Of a DNA stretch of 64,000 nt, positions 62,856 through 64,000 are shown in pieces. Both the position numbers and the translations under genes were made by a program. Each line of letters opens with the position of its first letter. Position 1 is the stretch's first letter. This DNA is from Methanoculleus bourgensis MS2 (GTDB lineage Archaea; Halobacteriota; Methanomicrobia; Methanomicrobiales; Methanoculleaceae). The notes under the pieces were generated by a model. That model did no database searches. It saw nothing but the letters and a program-made list of their open reading frames with translations, and had not been told where the DNA came from. Location of the stretch: NCBI RefSeq assembly GCF_000304355.2, contig NC_018227.2:434001-498000 (forward strand), written 5' to 3'.

Positions 62856-63719
62856 ATGCAGAGAAGGGATGTTCCAGTGGGGGAGATGCAATATGACGTT
62901 GACCTTATGGCGTCGAAGCGGGACATTGACGGCCTGATCGAAGCGCTACAGAGCAGCGATCCCGAAATCCGCCGGAGTGCCGCCCTGGATCTTGGCAGGC
63001 TCGGCGAATGGAGGGCGACAGAACCGCTCATTGTTGCGCTTGCCGATCCCATTCAGGCTGTCCGGGAGGCCGCGGCGAACGCGCTTGTCATGGTCGGGAC
63101 GCCGGCGGTCGAGCCGCTGATCGACCTGCTCGAGCGCCCGGAGGCATCAGCGGGGTACGAGCGGCCCCGGGAAGTGTCCCGGGAGGGGCTTACCCAGCAC
63201 GACCTCCTCGCCGGTCCTGAGGGTATACCGCCTGAAAAGAGGCCTCTCCGGCACAGGGGAGGCATTACGCAGCACGATGTACTCGCCGGCCCCGAGGGTA
63301 TCAGGCGGGCCGGCGGGCGGCGGGCGCTCGAGGAGGAAGAGGAGGGGCTTACCCAGCACGACCTCCTCGCCGGTCCTGAGGGGATTCCGCCCGAAAAGAG
63401 AACCCTCCAGCACAGAGTCCTGGCACAGCATGACCTCCTTGCCGGTCCGGAGGGTGTGAAGGAACACGAGGCCCTCTTCCCCGGGGTCGGGAGGGCAGGT
63501 GTTGTGGAGGAGGGCCCACCACCTGAGATGGGGCGGGGGCTACGGCGTGCGTATGCGGCAGCCATCCTCGGCGAGATCGCTGATCCCCGGGCGGAGGGGC
63601 CCCTCACCCGATCGCTCTCAGACGACGACCCTGTTGTCCGAAAAGCGGCCGGGGATGCGATCGTGAGGTTCCGTGAGAAGCGGGGTGAGGCAACGCCCGT
63701 GCCGCCGGCGTCCCGGTGA
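62856..63719 (+). CDS. HEAT-repeat protein with four TQHDLLAGPEG inserts
   Basis: The 287-aa protein begins with HEAT-type helices (about residues 20-95: LIEALQSSDPEIRRSAALDL, LIVALADPIQAVREAAANAL) and ends with another HEAT unit (AAILGEIADPRAEGPLTRSL, DDPVVRKAAGDAIVRF). Between them, four copies of (T/A)QHDLLAGPEG(I/V) occur at 24-28 residue spacing, each followed by a basic or acidic linker. The DNA of the first and third copies is nearly identical over about 50 bp. ATG 62856 follows a GAGGTGA ribosome site at 62844-62850. The repeat family is not recognised, and HEAT units normally bind protein partners. Confidence 0.78.
   Translation: MQRRDVPVGEMQYDVDLMASKRDIDGLIEALQSSDPEIRRSAALDLGRLGEWRATEPLIVALADPIQAVREAAANALVMVGTPAVEPLIDLLERPEASAGYERPREVSREGLTQHDLLAGPEGIPPEKRPLRHRGGITQHDVLAGPEGIRRAGGRRALEEEEEGLTQHDLLAGPEGIPPEKRTLQHRVLAQHDLLAGPEGVKEHEALFPGVGRAGVVEEGPPPEMGRGLRRAYAAAILGEIADPRAEGPLTRSLSDDDPVVRKAAGDAIVRFREKRGEATPVPPASR
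63192..63458 (+). repeat. In-gene DNA repeat encoding TQHDLLAGPEG units
   Basis: Four units start at 63192, 63267, 63351 and 63423 and are separated by variable linkers. Units one and three share about 50 bp of nearly identical DNA, which suggests recent duplication. Confidence 0.7.
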
Positions 63720-63889
63720 TGCCGGGGCAGACTCCTGTTTTTTCGGGTGTGGGTGTGCTACGATACTGCGCGAGGGGAGTATTTCCAGACCCGATTGGCT
63801 CTGACGAATCCTCGTGGAGAGAGTAGAGATAGCTGGTATAATAAGGGAGCCCCTCATAAGTTAGACACCTTAGGCACCGGGGTGCAGCC
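63720..63889. other. Intergenic region after the HEAT-repeat gene
   Basis: No gene was identified in these 170 bp. It contains a T6 run at 63738-63743, probably terminating the HEAT gene. Confidence 0.35.
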
Positions 63890-64000
63890 ATGACCCTGGA
63901 CTCCTGTAGACCCATCGGCGGCGTGCCTGTGATATCTCCGATGGGAGATTCTCGATTTCTTCAACGCACAAGAAAGCAGCCGCCGGGCGTAAGGCCAATT
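63890..64000 (+). CDS. Possible partial gene cut by the window edge
   Basis: An ATG at 63890, after GGGGTG, opens a 37-codon frame running off the window (MTLDSCRPIGGVPVISPMGD...). The frame has no recognised family, and a short ATCTCC-GATG-GGAGAT hairpin lies inside it. It may be the start of a real gene or chance. Confidence 0.25.
   Translation, partial: MTLDSCRPIGGVPVISPMGDSRFLQRTRKQPPGVRPI

Noticed and set aside
63192-63458. CRISPR-like repeats at the end of the window
   Set aside because: The repeats are in frame within a HEAT-repeat gene and code for a conserved peptide with coding linkers.
1-64000. Insertion sequence, prophage or integrated plasmid
   Set aside because: No transposase, integrase, phage or plasmid genes, and no clear target duplications were seen.

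Overview
The window is chromosomal DNA from a high-GC methanogenic archaeon, most likely Methanoculleus or a close relative in Methanomicrobiales. Archaeal markers are TFB, Gar1, SRP19, RadA, replication protein A, RIO2 kinase, cupin-type phosphoglucose isomerase, split GMP synthetase and archaetidylinositol phosphate synthase. The DUF1890/DUF1894 pair points to a methanogen. The genus is inferred from protein style and gene content; no search was run.

Layout. 1-3.1 kb: hypB; SRP19 plus a PHP-domain phosphoesterase; gar1-tfb; tRNA-Ala(CGC). 3.1-3.7 kb: a decayed surface-protein gene. 3.8-10.8 kb: a C_GCAxxG_C_C protein, an acyltransferase, a YhfC-type membrane protease, thiL, an overlapping RIO2-DUF460 pair and the tRNA thiolase ncsA. 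10.9-13.8 kb: a COG1361 surface protein plus cupin PGI, divergent from a TrmB regulator across a palindrome. 13.7-18.6 kb: DUF128 protein, a TIR/NDT-like protein, a wHTH plus small acidic protein, and an unknown protein plus flavoprotein disulfide reductase. 19-25 kb: CBS/DRTGG pyrophosphatase and a COG1361-MacB-type ABC exporter operon. 25-31 kb: DUF3303, an unknown 397-aa protein, MarC, PAP2, NfeD-stomatin, PRC barrel. 31-36 kb (minus): PGP-radA, RPA, dapL-lysA. 36-39.5 kb (plus): nifS, cutA, fdhD, DUF1890, DUF1894. 39.9-42.9 kb: a sensor kinase and TspO. 43.2-49 kb (minus): a tightly overlapping biosynthetic run pyrG-guaA-argD-hisC-adenylate kinase-AIP synthase. 50-56.7 kb: three surface/secreted proteins with SdrD_B-like domains, two of them with a seven-bladed propeller. 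57-60 kb: PfpI, glycosyltransferase, HD-OB protein, a structured intergenic element and a toxin-antitoxin-like pair with a broken toxin. 60-62.7 kb: copA plus a 49-aa YHS gene. 62.8-63.7 kb: a HEAT-repeat protein with an unusual internal repeat.

Most of the window is core metabolism and information processing. No insertion sequence, prophage or CRISPR array was seen. The least explained items are the TQHDLLAGPEG repeats in the HEAT protein, the four-stem element at 59261-59375, the shared palindromic promoters with long leaders of the surface genes, the frameshifted toxin at a C6 tract, and intergenic repeats built on CGCGAAG.
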